A DNA stretch of 10,609 bases from Gemmatimonadota bacterium (lineage in GTDB: Bacteria > Gemmatimonadota > Gemmatimonadetes > Palauibacterales > Palauibacteraceae), in contig JABDQB010000013.1 in the NCBI GenBank assembly GCA_013042495.1, forward strand, positions 1-10,609, read 5' to 3'. How positions within the stretch are numbered: the stretch's first letter is position 1; each line of letters opens with the position of its first letter. Shown piece by piece: positions 1-6,507 of this stretch. The notes under the pieces are model-generated. The model was not told where the DNA came from. It did not search any database and worked only from the letters and a program-made list of their open reading frames with translations. A program made the translations under genes and the position numbers.

Positions 1-1156
1 CGGGTGACAGCACGTAGAACCCGTCCATTCCCTCGGGCGCGAGATTCGGATCGGTTGCCGTCGGGCGGTGCAGGTACAGGCTGAAGTCGGTGGCCAGTCG
101 CGCGCCGAAGATGTCGTCGAGCAGGCCCTTGTACCGCGGTCCGAGCAGGATGGAGTGGTGCGCCACGTCCGGGTATTGGCGCTTCGTCCCAAAATACCAC
201 ACGAACAGGCCCATCGAGTAGCGGGAGTTCTCGAGCTTGCGATCGGTCCACCGCTGGCGGGCGGCGGGAGACACCAGGTGCCGGTATGTCCACGCGGAAT
301 CCGCGTTCGAGACCACCACGTCGGCCTGGATCATCTCGCCGTCCTGCAGGCGCACCCCCCGGGCTCTCCCACCTTCCACCACGATCTCGGCCACGTCGGC
401 GTGCAGGCGAAGTTCGCCGCCCAGGCCGTCGATGAGTCCCAGGAGCCCCTGTACGAGAGCCCCTGTGCCTCCGATCGGGAAATGGACGCCCCACTCCCGC
501 TCCAGGTAAGCGATCAGCGTGTAGATCGAGGTCGTGGCAAACGGGTTACCACCGACAAGCAGCGGATGGAAGCTCAGCACCTGCCTGAGTTTCGGGTGCT
601 TGATGAACTTCGCCACCAGGCGGTACACGGTCAGGTGGCTCTGGAGCATGATCATGTCCGGAACGATGCGCGCCATGTCCCAGACGGAGTCGAATGGAAC
701 GTGACCCAAACGGGTGAAGCCGGTCTTGAAGATCTTCTCGCTCATCGCCAGGAAGCGCGCGTACCCGGCCTCGTCCTCCGTCGAGAACCGCCGGATCTCG
801 GCCCGCATCGACTCCGGGTCGCCCGAGTAGTCGAACACGTCCCCGTCGTCGAACCGGATACGATAGAACGGGTGAACGGGTCGTAGATCTACGTCGTCCT
901 CGAGCCGCCGCCCGCAGAGTTCCCATAGCTCCTCGAACAGGAAGGGGGCCGTGATCACCGTGGGACCGGCATCGAACGTGAAGCCGTCCTGCTCGAATAC
1001 CCGGGCCCGTCCGCCGGGCTGGTCGAGCCGCTCCAGGATTGTCACCCGATAGCCGCGAACGCCGAGTCGGACGGCCGCGGCGAGGCCCCCGAACCCGGAT
1101 CCGATCACTACGGCGTGGGCTCTATCATCTGTATCCGCTGTCAACGTGCCTCGCAT
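1..1156 (-). CDS. crtI: Phytoene desaturase CrtI (C-terminus beyond window edge)
   Basis: Translating the minus strand from ATG at 1156 gives 385 uninterrupted residues that continue off the left edge. The expected family length is about 500, so roughly the last 110 residues, including the C-terminal FAD-binding signature, are missing. The N-terminus carries the Rossmann dinucleotide motif AVVIGSGFGGLAAAVRL (about residues 15-31), then VTILERLDQPGGRA and FTFDAGPTVITAP. The middle has GGNPFATTSIYTLIAYLE and GVHFPIGGTGALVQGL, all typical of bacterial CrtI. The family desaturates 15-cis-phytoene to lycopene at the membrane with FAD; lycopene as product fits the nearby lycopene cyclase. An in-frame ATG at 1180 is an alternative start, adding eight residues. 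I prefer 1156 because a promoter-like element would place the transcript start close to 1180. No strong ribosome binding site is visible before either start. Related CrtN- or CrtD-type desaturases are less likely given CrtY. Confidence 0.93.
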   Translation of the reverse strand, partial: MRGTLTADTDDRAHAVVIGSGFGGLAAAVRLGVRGYRVTILERLDQPGGRARVFEQDGFTFDAGPTVITAPFLFEELWELCGRRLEDDVDLRPVHPFYRIRFDDGDVFDYSGDPESMRAEIRRFSTEDEAGYARFLAMSEKIFKTGFTRLGHVPFDSVWDMARIVPDMIMLQSHLTVYRLVAKFIKHPKLRQVLSFHPLLVGGNPFATTSIYTLIAYLEREWGVHFPIGGTGALVQGLLGLIDGLGGELRLHADVAEIVVEGGRARGVRLQDGEMIQADVVVSNADSAWTYRHLVSPAARQRWTDRKLENSRYSMGLFVWYFGTKRQYPDVAHHSILLGPRYKGLLDDIFGARLATDFSLYLHRPTATDPNLAPEGMDGFYVLSP

Positions 1157-1189
1157 TGTCGATTCGTAGGGACCCAGCATCGCGCGCCC

Positions 1190-1218
1190 AATGTACCGGT
1201 AGCTTGCGCCCTTCCCAA
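1190..1218 (-). promoter_or_regulatory. Candidate sigma70-like promoter for crtI
   Basis: On the minus strand TTGGGA (1213-1218) is followed after exactly 17 nt by TACATT (1190-1195). Each hexamer matches the housekeeping consensus at four of six positions. A transcript would begin near 1183, leaving a leader of about 27 nt before ATG 1156, or almost none before ATG 1180. Two ACCGGT palindromes (1195-1200 and 1218-1223) sit 23 bp apart at the inner edges of the two hexamers and could be operator half-sites. The same hexamer recurs elsewhere in the window, so this is weak. I found no convincing promoter for the plus-strand genes in the same gap. Confidence 0.3.
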
Positions 1219-1341
1219 CCGGTCGTTCCAGGGCGGCGGCGTTGCCCCGGACCCAGCGTGCGGGTAGCGTCGCCCGGAACCCGGCAGCACGCAACTGTCG
1301 TTAACCGGCCGGCGGAACAGCCGAAGGCCCTGGACTTGGAG

Positions 1342-2115
1342 ATGAACCAGACCGTGCGCACCACGATCCTGTGTCTCGCCCTGCTCGCGACCCGACCGTT
1401 TGCCGGGGCGGCGCAAGAACCGGCCAACGCCGTGACGCCGGGTCTGTACGCCGGCCGGCAGTACGTATCCAATCGGGCCCTGACCCGGCCCTCGAACCGT
1501 TACCTCCGGGTCCGCACGACCAGCTTCCTTCTTCACCGGGTGGGGCAATCCGAAGCCGGTCTCACCGTCGAGAGCCGCTACTGCCTCGTCGAGCAGGAAC
1601 CGTTGGGCAGAGTGCGGACGTCCCTTGGGTCGGAGTTCGTCGCCGCCATGCCCGCATGGGAAGCGCCGCTCACGTGGAACCCGGCAGGTGGCGACGAGGC
1701 CGTGTTCGTCGCGGAACACGTGATGGTGCTCGGTGCTCGACTGGATGAGCCGGCCGGCGACCCGCTGCCCACTGACCGGGACGATTCTCGCGTCACCGAT
1801 CCGGACGGCGACGGGAATCCAGGTGTGACGGTCGAGGTAGAAGGCTTCGTCAGCGGACAGGTGTACCTGGTTCAGAGGCTGGTGCGCGGGTTTCTCGGTG
1901 CCGCCCGGAGCGACGGCAGCATTGCCGGTACGGTGATCGGGGCGGGCGATCAGGTCGTGATCGGGGCATCCAACGCCATTCTAAAGACGTTCACGCCGCA
2001 GTTCGAACACAATCCCGATCCGAAGCGGAATACGTTCGTGTGGGTGCCGGTGCCTGACGAGACGACCTGCGAAAGCGTCGTCGCCGGCCGTGACCAGATC
2101 TTTCCGAAAGACTGA
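1342..2115 (+). CDS. Secreted protein of unknown function upstream of crtY
   Basis: This encodes 257 residues from ATG at 1342. That start puts a classic signal peptide at the N-terminus: charged MNQTVRTT, hydrophobic ILCLALLATRPF, then AGAA/QEP with cleavage near residue 24. The open frame runs back to about 1039, but that extension is Arg/Pro-rich, overlaps crtI antisense and destroys the signal peptide, so I rejected it. A GGAG lies directly against the ATG and is too close to be a good ribosome binding site. I do not recognise the family. Visible features are a DPDGDGNPG loop (residues 153-161), resembling DxDxDG calcium-binding loops, followed by alternating hydrophobic and Gly-rich segments that suggest a beta-rich, possibly lipocalin-like fold, and two cysteines (81 and 243) that could pair. 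The stop is 5 nt before crtY, so the two are very likely co-transcribed. A role in carotenoid binding or transport is speculation from position. Confidence 0.8.
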   Translation: MNQTVRTTILCLALLATRPFAGAAQEPANAVTPGLYAGRQYVSNRALTRPSNRYLRVRTTSFLLHRVGQSEAGLTVESRYCLVEQEPLGRVRTSLGSEFVAAMPAWEAPLTWNPAGGDEAVFVAEHVMVLGARLDEPAGDPLPTDRDDSRVTDPDGDGNPGVTVEVEGFVSGQVYLVQRLVRGFLGAARSDGSIAGTVIGAGDQVVIGASNAILKTFTPQFEHNPDPKRNTFVWVPVPDETTCESVVAGRDQIFPKD

Positions 2116-2120
2116 CGGGG

Positions 2121-3299
2121 ATGGATGCGGACGTTCTCATCATCGGAGCTGGCTGCGCGGGGCTCAGTCTGGCGGTTCACCTGCTGGATGCGGGTGCGTC
2201 GGACCTGGAGATCGTCCTTCTCGATCGGCGCGACACCCACGCTCGCGATCGGACCTGGTGCTACTGGTCAGGCCTCGAGCACCCGTTCGAAGGGGCCGTC
2301 AGCCACTCATGGCACCGGTGGAAGGTGATTACCTCCGCGGGGGAGGTCGAGCGTGGATCCCGGTCGGTCGCCTACCGCTGTATCCCGGCGGATGCCTTTT
2401 ACGACCTTGCCCTGGAGCGCCTCGAGCGCAGCCCGAACGTCCGCCTGGTGCGCGAAGCCTCCGTCGAGGGTTTTCGCGACACGGATTCCGGCGTGGCGGC
2501 CGTGACCGACGACGGCGAGTTCGAGGCACGGCGCGCGTTCGACAGCCGGCCGCCGATTCCGGGCCCTGTACCGGCTGGCGAGATTCACTGGCTCCAGCAT
2601 TTCGTGGGCCTCGAAATCGAGGCCGATCGCCCCGTGTTCGACCCCTCCGTCGCGACGCTGATGGATTTCCGCGTCATGGAAGGACCGGACATCCGCTTCA
2701 TGTACGTGCTCCCGCTGGACGAGCGGACTGCGCTCGTGGAGGACACGTTCTTCGGTGGCGCTCCGCGGCCGGAGAGCGAGTACCTGGAGTCGATCGCAGG
2801 GTACCTGGAAGAGAGACTCGGGATCGGCAGCTGGAGCGAGCGGCACCGGGAGAGGGGGGCCATTCCCATGAGCACGGTCCCGCCACCGGTGTCAGCGAGC
2901 CCGCGTGTTACGAACATCGGCGTGCGGGCTGGTCTTGCGCGGCCGGCCACCGGATATGCGTTTCTCGCCATCCAACGGCATTCGCGCCGCCTCGCCGTGT
3001 ATACCGTTCGGGCCGGGGTCGACCGACCCATGCCCCGGGGCCGTCCTTACCCCAGGGCCACGGCGTTTCTCGACCGGGTGTTCCTATCCTACCTTGAGCG
3101 CCGGCCCCAGCGGGCGCCCGAGATGTTCCGAGACATGTTCGAGCGCGTGGCGCCGGAACCCATGGCCCGTTTTCTGTTCGATGGCGGCACGCCGTCCGAC
3201 AAGGTGGCGGTGATGCGCTCGTTGCCCGCTTCGCCCCTCGTCGGACAGGCACTTCGAGACCTCGGACCCGCCCTCCGAGACACCTTGCGGAGAACCTGA
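2121..3299 (+). CDS. crtY: Lycopene beta-cyclase CrtY
   Basis: This protein of 392 residues matches the usual length of bacterial CrtY flavoproteins. It has the N-terminal dinucleotide-binding motif VLIIGAGCAGLSLA (residues 5-18) and then DRTWCYW (43-49). Next come QHFVGLEIE (159-167), DPSVATLMDFRV (174-185), YVLPLDERTALVEDTFF (195-211), GAIPM (246-250) and the conserved GVRAGLARPATGYAF (267-281). In this family reduced FAD supports the non-redox cyclisation of the psi ends of lycopene, giving gamma- and then beta-carotene at the membrane. The start at 2121 sits 5 nt after the preceding stop and places the FAD motif at the expected distance from the N-terminus. The only upstream purines are an adjacent GACGGGG, so translation is probably coupled to the gene before it. 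The product is the expected substrate of CrtU encoded on the opposite strand. Confidence 0.95.
   Translation: MDADVLIIGAGCAGLSLAVHLLDAGASDLEIVLLDRRDTHARDRTWCYWSGLEHPFEGAVSHSWHRWKVITSAGEVERGSRSVAYRCIPADAFYDLALERLERSPNVRLVREASVEGFRDTDSGVAAVTDDGEFEARRAFDSRPPIPGPVPAGEIHWLQHFVGLEIEADRPVFDPSVATLMDFRVMEGPDIRFMYVLPLDERTALVEDTFFGGAPRPESEYLESIAGYLEERLGIGSWSERHRERGAIPMSTVPPPVSASPRVTNIGVRAGLARPATGYAFLAIQRHSRRLAVYTVRAGVDRPMPRGRPYPRATAFLDRVFLSYLERRPQRAPEMFRDMFERVAPEPMARFLFDGGTPSDKVAVMRSLPASPLVGQALRDLGPALRDTLRRT
3289..3292 (+). promoter_or_regulatory. Ribosome binding site of the Rieske oxygenase gene
   Basis: GGAG lies 6 nt before the ATG at 3299, inside the last codons of crtY. Together with the TGATG stop/start overlap it supports the chosen start. 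Confidence 0.6.
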
Positions 3300-4318
3300 T
3301 GCCGAAACTGAAGACGGTCGGAAATCCGCTATCGCCTCTTCCCTCGGAGCTGCCCCCCGAATTGCGCGGTCCGGACTGGGTGCAGGCCAACCCGCATCGC
3401 ATCGAGCGGGAGCTTCGGGCCGCACTGGCGTTGCCCTCCGGGGGTTGGTACGTGCTGGACTCCAGTCGGTCGATCAGCGGCCAGCCCCGCCGCTTCTGGG
3501 TCGAGGGCCGCGAGCTGGTGGCCTGGCGAGCCGGCCCGGAGCTCCGGGTGGCCCCCGACGCCTGTCCGCACATGGGCGCCTCGCTGGCCGAGGGCCCGGT
3601 GCGTGACGGACGCATCGTGTGCCCATGGCATGGCCTCGAGCTCGGTACCGAGAAGCACGGCGCGTGGTGCCCCTTCGAAGCGCTTGACGATGGCGTACTG
3701 TGCTGGGTCCGGCTGGAAGGTCCCGCAACCGGGAACCCGGGCGACCCTCCGACTCCAAGACCGATCACTTCGCCGCGGCCCGACACGTTCATCGATTCGG
3801 TGATGCGATTGGAAGCGGATTGTGAGCCGCGTGACGTGATCGCGAACCGGCTCGACCCGTGGCACGGGGTCTACTATCACCCGCACACGTTCAAGCGCCT
3901 CAAGGTAATCGGCGTCGAAGGAGGCCGTCTGCTGGTGCGAGTGGTGTACGGGATGACGGACCGGCTCGGAATCGAAGTGGATGCCACCTTCCACTGTCCC
4001 GACCCCCGCACGATCACGATGACGATCGTCGGCGGCGAAGGAACGGGCTCCGTGGTCGAGACCCATGCGACCCCGCTTCGGGCGGGCCGATCGGCGATCA
4101 TCGAGGCGACGCTGGCTACCTCGGATCGGCCGGGGTTCCAGAAGGCGATCCGGGCGGCGGGCCTCATCCGGCCCTTCATCCGGAAGTCGCAGCGGAAGTT
4201 GTGGGTGGAAGACGCCGCGTACGCTGAACGCCGCTACGCCCTGCGCACCGGTCAGGTGCCGGCGGCCGGGCGTGCGCTCTCAGCGCCGGCGGGCGAGGGG
4301 CCCGCGCAGGGGCACTGA
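3299..4318 (+). CDS. Rieske non-heme iron oxygenase in a carotenoid cluster
   Basis: This protein of 339 residues has the two-part layout of ring-hydroxylating-type oxygenase alpha subunits. The Rieske [2Fe-2S] domain (about 45-140) has CPH at 89-91 and CPWH at 108-111, i.e. Cys-x-His, 16 residues, Cys-x2-His. The catalytic domain follows with N183-x2-D186-x2-H189-x4-H194, the canonical mononuclear-iron bridge and facial-triad motif. D305 in LWVEDAAYAERR is a plausible third iron ligand, giving a complete 2-His-1-carboxylate site. No membrane segment or signal peptide is apparent. The family transfers electrons from ferredoxin or a reductase through the Rieske centre to activate O2 for hydroxylation, demethylation or further oxidation; no reductase is encoded here. 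Because it overlaps crtY by one base (TGATG), I infer a carotenoid substrate, for example oxidation of a ring or ring methyl. The substrate cannot be read from the sequence. Its last 39 bp overlap the 3' end of crtU on the other strand. Confidence 0.88.
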   Translation: MPKLKTVGNPLSPLPSELPPELRGPDWVQANPHRIERELRAALALPSGGWYVLDSSRSISGQPRRFWVEGRELVAWRAGPELRVAPDACPHMGASLAEGPVRDGRIVCPWHGLELGTEKHGAWCPFEALDDGVLCWVRLEGPATGNPGDPPTPRPITSPRPDTFIDSVMRLEADCEPRDVIANRLDPWHGVYYHPHTFKRLKVIGVEGGRLLVRVVYGMTDRLGIEVDATFHCPDPRTITMTIVGGEGTGSVVETHATPLRAGRSAIIEATLATSDRPGFQKAIRAAGLIRPFIRKSQRKLWVEDAAYAERRYALRTGQVPAAGRALSAPAGEGPAQGH

Positions 4319-5800
4319 CCAGATCGGTTCTGCCCGTACGTCCCACGGGGCGAGCAGGTGGTTGGCCGCCAGGAAGCCCGAAGCCGTGGCCCGCTCCATG
4401 AGAGCCGTGGGAAACGGCAGGCGGACGAAGTCCCCCGCCAGCGCCACCCCTTCCGCAGGCAACTCGACCCCCGGCCTCCGGGCGTGTCCCCCGGGCGGAA
4501 ACGCCGGACAGTCCCGGTCCACCCGAAAGACCTCGTGCAGGACTCTGGCGTCACGAGTCTCCGGATACAGGTCGTGCAGTCCCTCGAGCAGGCGGGTCCG
4601 CAGCTCCGACTCGCCGACGTTCTCCGGCACCGCATACGCGTGCAGTTCCACGACCGATCCACCCACGGAATCGGCCCAGCGGCGGCTTTCCGCCTCGAAT
4701 CGCTCGTACACGGAGATGTTGTCGAGGTAGGCGTAGCCGGCCGTGCCGACGAACGGCTGCCGATCGGAGTCAACGGGGCGGTCGAGCCACAGACGCCACA
4801 CGGCGAACGGGAGCGTGAGGCTCAGGTCCTCGACCTTTCGCCTCCACTCCGCTGTGCCGAGGTCCGGTGAGGCCGCTGCGATGCGCTGCAGGCCCGGCAC
4901 GGTCACGGCGAGCACGACCAGGTCAGCGTCTTCGTCTTCTCTGAGCGGTCTGCCGGCCTCCGAGAATTCGACGGCCCACCGGTCGTCGGACGGGCGGCGG
5001 ATCGATGTCACCTCCGTGCCGAGCAGGAACCGGACGCCCAACCCTTCGAGATGGGTCCGTAACGGAGTCCACAGAGAAGCCTCGAACTCGTCGTCCAGTA
5101 CGTCGAAGACGAGGCCCTCGGGGTTCGCCATGAAGTAGAAGTGGAACATCATCAGCAGGTCGGCGGCCGACATCTCCTCCTCCGGATTGAAGAAGGAGTG
5201 CGAGAACACGTCGAACATCATGCGGCGCGCGGCGGGCGGAAACCGGAGCGAGTCCAGGTATTCGCGTGCCGTGGCGCCATCGTGCCGCTCGTACGTGCGC
5301 TCCGGATCGAACCGGAGCATGTCGAGCGCGGCGAGTCCATTGACCTTGAGCAGGTCGCGGTACCGGAAGGTCTCCGCCCTTCGGACCAGGGACACGATGT
5401 TCCAGGGCGGGCGGGTCGGCAGGTCCTCGAATGACTGGATCGCCCCGCCAGGAGCCAGGACCGGGTAGTCCCGAAGCCGAACCAGCCGGTTCAGGTCCGG
5501 ATCCACGCGACGGAGCAGTTCGCGCAGATTGTAGTACTGCCGGAAGAAGGCGTGGAAACCGCGCTCCATCCGAAGGCTCGAACCGTCCGGAAGGGTTTCG
5601 GACCAGGTTCGAAGCCGCCCGCCCAGCGAGTCCTCGCGCTCCACGACCGTCACGCTGACCCCGCGCTCGGCGAGCACACAAGCCGCCGCGATACCGGCAA
5701 GTCCGCCACCGACGACGAGGGCCGTGGTTCCATCCGGAGCCCGGTCCCGGCTGCCCGGTCGCTGCGGGAATGCCTGTCTTCCGTCACGGACCTTCGTCAC
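4280..5800 (-). CDS. crtU: Beta-carotene desaturase/methyltransferase (aromatic carotenoid synthase, CrtU/CruE type)
   Basis: This protein of 506 residues starts at GTG 5800, which overlaps the methyltransferase stop as GTGA. A GAGG 7 nt upstream supports the start. The frame stays open further upstream, but only inside the methyltransferase gene. The N-terminus has the dinucleotide motif ALVVGGGLAGIAAACVLAERG (about 27-47), then VVEREDSLGGRLRTW and RGFHAFFRQYYNLR (80-93), a hallmark of CrtU/CruE rather than CrtI. Further family segments are SHSFFNPEEEMSAADLLMMFHFYF and, near the C-terminus, VALAGDFVRLPFPTALMERA and SGFLAANHLL. Known members desaturate beta-carotene rings and shift a methyl group, producing phi-rings (isorenieratene) or chi-rings (renierapurpurin). 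I cannot tell which from reading alone. The upstream CrtI and CrtY would supply its substrate. The alternative, a generic amine-oxidase-fold oxidoreductase, is much less likely. Confidence 0.9.
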   Translation of the reverse strand: MTKVRDGRQAFPQRPGSRDRAPDGTTALVVGGGLAGIAAACVLAERGVSVTVVEREDSLGGRLRTWSETLPDGSSLRMERGFHAFFRQYYNLRELLRRVDPDLNRLVRLRDYPVLAPGGAIQSFEDLPTRPPWNIVSLVRRAETFRYRDLLKVNGLAALDMLRFDPERTYERHDGATAREYLDSLRFPPAARRMMFDVFSHSFFNPEEEMSAADLLMMFHFYFMANPEGLVFDVLDDEFEASLWTPLRTHLEGLGVRFLLGTEVTSIRRPSDDRWAVEFSEAGRPLREDEDADLVVLAVTVPGLQRIAAASPDLGTAEWRRKVEDLSLTLPFAVWRLWLDRPVDSDRQPFVGTAGYAYLDNISVYERFEAESRRWADSVGGSVVELHAYAVPENVGESELRTRLLEGLHDLYPETRDARVLHEVFRVDRDCPAFPPGGHARRPGVELPAEGVALAGDFVRLPFPTALMERATASGFLAANHLLAPWDVRAEPIWSVPLRGPLARRR

Positions 5801-6507
5801 GCTGCCGCCTCGGCCCGGCGGGCCAGAAAAGAGTGCACGATGCCACGCTGCCAGCCGTCCATCGGCTCGGTCCTCACCTCGGTGAATCCGGCCGCTCGGA
5901 GACGTTCTTCGAATGCGCCGACTCCATCGAAATCCAGGACACTGCGTCTCAGATACCGGTAGATCCGGGTCGTACCCGAAGTCAGAAACCCGCCCGGGAT
6001 GATCAGTCCGATCGAAACGGCGTTCCAGGTCACGCGGGCCCGGGCTGACTCGGCGACCGAGTACTCGTGGAAACAGATCGTTCCCCCGGGACGGAGGAGA
6101 TCGAGCAGGCCGGCCAGGCACCGGTCCGGGTCGGACATGTTACGGATCCCGTAGGCCATCAGGATGGCGTCGAACGGTCCCTCGATTCCCGATGCCGCCG
6201 GTTTCATGGCATCGGCCTGGACCAGTTCGACCCTTCCCTCCGGGAGGCGCCGGCGCGCCTGGTCCAGCATACCGGCTGACCCGTCCGCCGCGGTCACACG
6301 TGCAGCCGGGTGCTCGGCCAGCACAGCCCGGGTCGAAGCCCCCGTCCCGCAGCACAGGTCGAGAATCCGGGCATCGGAGGGGGCCGGCAGGCGCGAGGCG
6401 CTGAGTCTCAGATGACGTCGGTACCCAGGGTTAATACCGGTGAGAAACTCGTACCTCCGGGCGACCCGATTGAATTCAACGGGAACGTCGACCTTCGCGA
6501 CTGGCAT
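5797..6507 (-). CDS. UbiE/COQ5-type SAM-dependent methyltransferase
   Basis: This class I methyltransferase of 236 residues has a close match to UbiE/MenG layout. The N-terminal FNRVARRYEFLTGINPGYRR resembles the family's opening motif. SAM-binding motif I is ILDLCCGTGAS (48-58), the acidic loop is AADGSAGML, VQADAMKP follows, and YGIRNMSDP (119-127) corresponds to the UbiE FGIRN box. LLRPGGTICFHEYS (137-150) is the post-motif strand. The ATG at 6507 shares one base with the upstream stop (TGATG), and a GGAG stands 5 nt before it. The 3' end overlaps the crtU GTG by 4 nt, so translation of crtU is probably coupled to this gene. Housekeeping UbiE/MenG acts on quinone precursors. Placement beside crtU recalls Streptomyces crtT, a methyltransferase in isorenieratene clusters whose role is unsettled. 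A carotenoid-modifying role, for example O-methylation of an oxidised ring, is inference. A misplaced quinone methyltransferase is the main alternative. Confidence 0.88.
   Translation of the reverse strand: MPVAKVDVPVEFNRVARRYEFLTGINPGYRRHLRLSASRLPAPSDARILDLCCGTGASTRAVLAEHPAARVTAADGSAGMLDQARRRLPEGRVELVQADAMKPAASGIEGPFDAILMAYGIRNMSDPDRCLAGLLDLLRPGGTICFHEYSVAESARARVTWNAVSIGLIIPGGFLTSGTTRIYRYLRRSVLDFDGVGAFEERLRAAGFTEVRTEPMDGWQRGIVHSFLARRAEAAA
5808..5811 (-). promoter_or_regulatory. Ribosome binding site of crtU
   Basis: The minus strand reads GAGG followed by 7 nt and then GTG at 5800. It decides in favour of the GTG start that overlaps the methyltransferase stop. Confidence 0.5.

Noticed and set aside
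68..886. Long open frame on the plus strand opposite crtI
   Set aside because: Its translation is His/Arg/Val-rich without motifs and is the antisense shadow of crtI, whose translation matches the family throughout.
1039..1341. N-terminal extension of the secreted-protein frame by 101 codons
   Set aside because: It is Arg/Pro-rich, antisense to crtI and the divergent gap, and would place the clear signal peptide in the middle of the protein.
2908..3792. Open frame of 294 codons on the minus strand opposite crtY and the Rieske gene
   Set aside because: It is low-complexity Ser/Pro/Arg-rich and antisense to two genes with intact catalytic motifs.
4289..4305. GC hairpin (GCGGGC/GCCCGC, 5-nt loop) as a bidirectional terminator
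   Set aside because: It has no T tract on either strand, lies within both coding sequences, and short GC stems are common at this base composition.
5801..6121. Upstream extension of crtU to 6121
   Set aside because: The extension lies inside the methyltransferase gene; the GTG at 5800 has a Shine-Dalgarno and a GTGA overlap.
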